This document shows, piece by piece, positions 63,292 to 64,000 of a stretch of DNA of 64,000 bases. Location: NCBI RefSeq assembly GCF_009617585.1, contig NZ_WIXI01000046.1, positions 62,001 to 126,000 of the forward strand. The letters are read 5' to 3'. The notes under the pieces were generated by a model. That model did no database searches and was not told where the DNA came from. It was given only the letters and a program-made list of their open reading frames with translations. The DNA comes from Endobacterium cereale (GTDB lineage Bacteria; Pseudomonadota; Alphaproteobacteria; Rhizobiales; Rhizobiaceae). Each line of letters starts with the position of its first letter. The first letter of the stretch is position 1. The translations under genes were made by a program, and so were the position numbers.

Positions 63292-64000
63292 TCAGAGTTG
63301 CAGCGCATCCGTAATGCGTTTGAGAACGTCAGCACTATGCTTCAGCGCTTCATGCTCGTTCTGCGAGAGATCGGGAAGCATGTCCGCAACTACACCATCG
63401 GCACCAATGACGCGCGGCAGGGACAGCGCCACTTGCTCGAAGCCGGCAACATGATCCGTCACCAGCGACACCGTCAGCACCGCCCCTTCATCACGCGCAA
63501 TCGCGCGCACGATGCGGGCGATACCTGCGCCGATACCATAGTAGGTCGCGCCCTTGCCCTCGATGATCTTGTAGGCGGCATTGCGGACATTGTCGTCGAT
63601 GTCGGCGCGAACTGCTTCTGTCAGGGGCGAACCGATCTGCTCGGCAAAGGATGCAAGATCGACCGAACTGGCACGGGCACTTTCCCAGACCAGAACCTCG
63701 CTGTCTCCGTGTTCACCGATCACATCCGCATGGATCGATTGCGGCGAGATGTTCAGATGTCGCGCGATCAGGCTGCGAAATCGTGCGGTATCGAGAACCG
63801 TGCCGGAGCCGATGACGCGCTGTGGCGGCAAGCCGGACAGACGCTGGGTGATGAAGGTCATGGCATCGACTGGATTGGATGCGACCAAAAAGATTGGACT
63901 GCTGACAACAGCCAGAACCTGCCCGACGATCTGCCGAAACACTTCCGTGTTGCGGCCAAGTAGCTCAAGCCGCGTCTCTCCCGGTTTCTGGCTGGCACCG
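63292..64000 (-). CDS. ldh: L-lactate dehydrogenase, C-terminal part
   Basis: The 3' part of an NAD-dependent L-lactate/malate dehydrogenase, cut by the window edge (about 235 residues; the start lies beyond base 64000). The first visible block GASQKPGETRLELLGRN, then NPVDAMTF, the catalytic His in IGEHGDSEV and the SLPRVIGADG end are diagnostic of L-lactate dehydrogenase rather than malate dehydrogenase. Its stop is 69 bases upstream of the LysR gene on the same strand. Whether it is co-regulated with fds is unknown. Confidence 0.88.
   Translation of the reverse strand, partial: GASQKPGETRLELLGRNTEVFRQIVGQVLAVVSSPIFLVASNPVDAMTFITQRLSGLPPQRVIGSGTVLDTARFRSLIARHLNISPQSIHADVIGEHGDSEVLVWESARASSVDLASFAEQIGSPLTEAVRADIDDNVRNAAYKIIEGKGATYYGIGAGIARIVRAIARDEGAVLTVSLVTDHVAGFEQVALSLPRVIGADGVVADMLPDLSQNEHEALKHSADVLKRITDALQL

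Overview
The window reads as a gene-dense, GC-rich core chromosome segment of an alphaproteobacterium of the order Hyphomicrobiales (Rhizobiales), most likely family Rhizobiaceae (an Agrobacterium/Rhizobium/Sinorhizobium-type organism). The grounds are the genes themselves: a C4-pathway 5-aminolevulinate synthase, the TIGR02302/DUF4175 Gln-Gly-rich envelope protein, a CpdR-like single-domain regulator, aerobic cobaltochelatase CobS/CobT, an ftsE with a TTG start, a DUF2125 protein beside tyrC/hisC, and an aroK-aroB-CorC block. I cannot name the genus. I see no prophage, insertion sequence, CRISPR array, rRNA operon or replication origin, and one tRNA gene, tRNA-Arg(CCT).

Region 1 (1-11.6 kb): 3-hydroxybutyryl-CoA dehydrogenase, a TlpA-like thioredoxin, argH, a LptM-like lipoprotein, lysA, the TIGR02302 protein, a CpdR-like regulator, hpt, a one-TM protein and ftsEX. 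Region 2 (11.6-20.2 kb): YdcF, PlsC, ChaC, DUF2125, hisC-tyrC, a methyltransferase, a GloB/DUF985 pair, two doubtful tiny membrane ORFs and a DUF3108 protein. Region 3 (20.2-32.1 kb): rpmB with a good sigma-70 promoter, yhhQ, a P-loop kinase-like protein, a cobS-cobT-phytase-like operon, a J-domain protein divergent from bolA, aroK-aroB-corC, a small membrane protein, xerD and accA. Region 4 (32.1-41.6 kb): an L,D-transpeptidase lipoprotein, a TusA-like protein, a D-alanyl-D-alanine carboxypeptidase followed by a His-rich COG0523 GTPase, an M20 amidohydrolase, tRNA-Arg, an FAD monooxygenase, dxr and hemA. Region 5 (41.6-54 kb): a glycine-zipper lipoprotein, an acetate transporter, tamA-tamB, cheW and a soluble two-PAS chemoreceptor. 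Region 6 (54-64 kb): a formate dehydrogenase operon read leftward (LysR regulator, fdsG, fdsB, a DUF4287 gene, fdsA, fdhD, fdsD, an OFA-family formate/oxalate transporter) and the C-terminal part of an L-lactate dehydrogenase.

Much of the content serves the cell envelope and division (FtsEX, TIGR02302, L,D-transpeptidase, D,D-carboxypeptidase, TamAB, PlsC, AccA, lipoproteins) or amino-acid and cofactor synthesis (ArgH, LysA, HisC, TyrC, AroKB, CobST, HemA, Dxr). The most distinctive points are: tamA has no ordinary start codon in front of its signal peptide; TamB carries seven tandem repeats of about 106 residues; the fds operon holds an extra DUF4287 gene and a transporter, with a perfect LysR-type palindrome upstream; ftsE is preceded by a six-codon leader ORF that overlaps its TTG start; and there are small uncatalogued ORFs at about 41.7 kb and 19.1 kb. 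None of these is proven to be a new system. Start sites were chosen from Shine-Dalgarno spacing, signal peptides and family N-termini.
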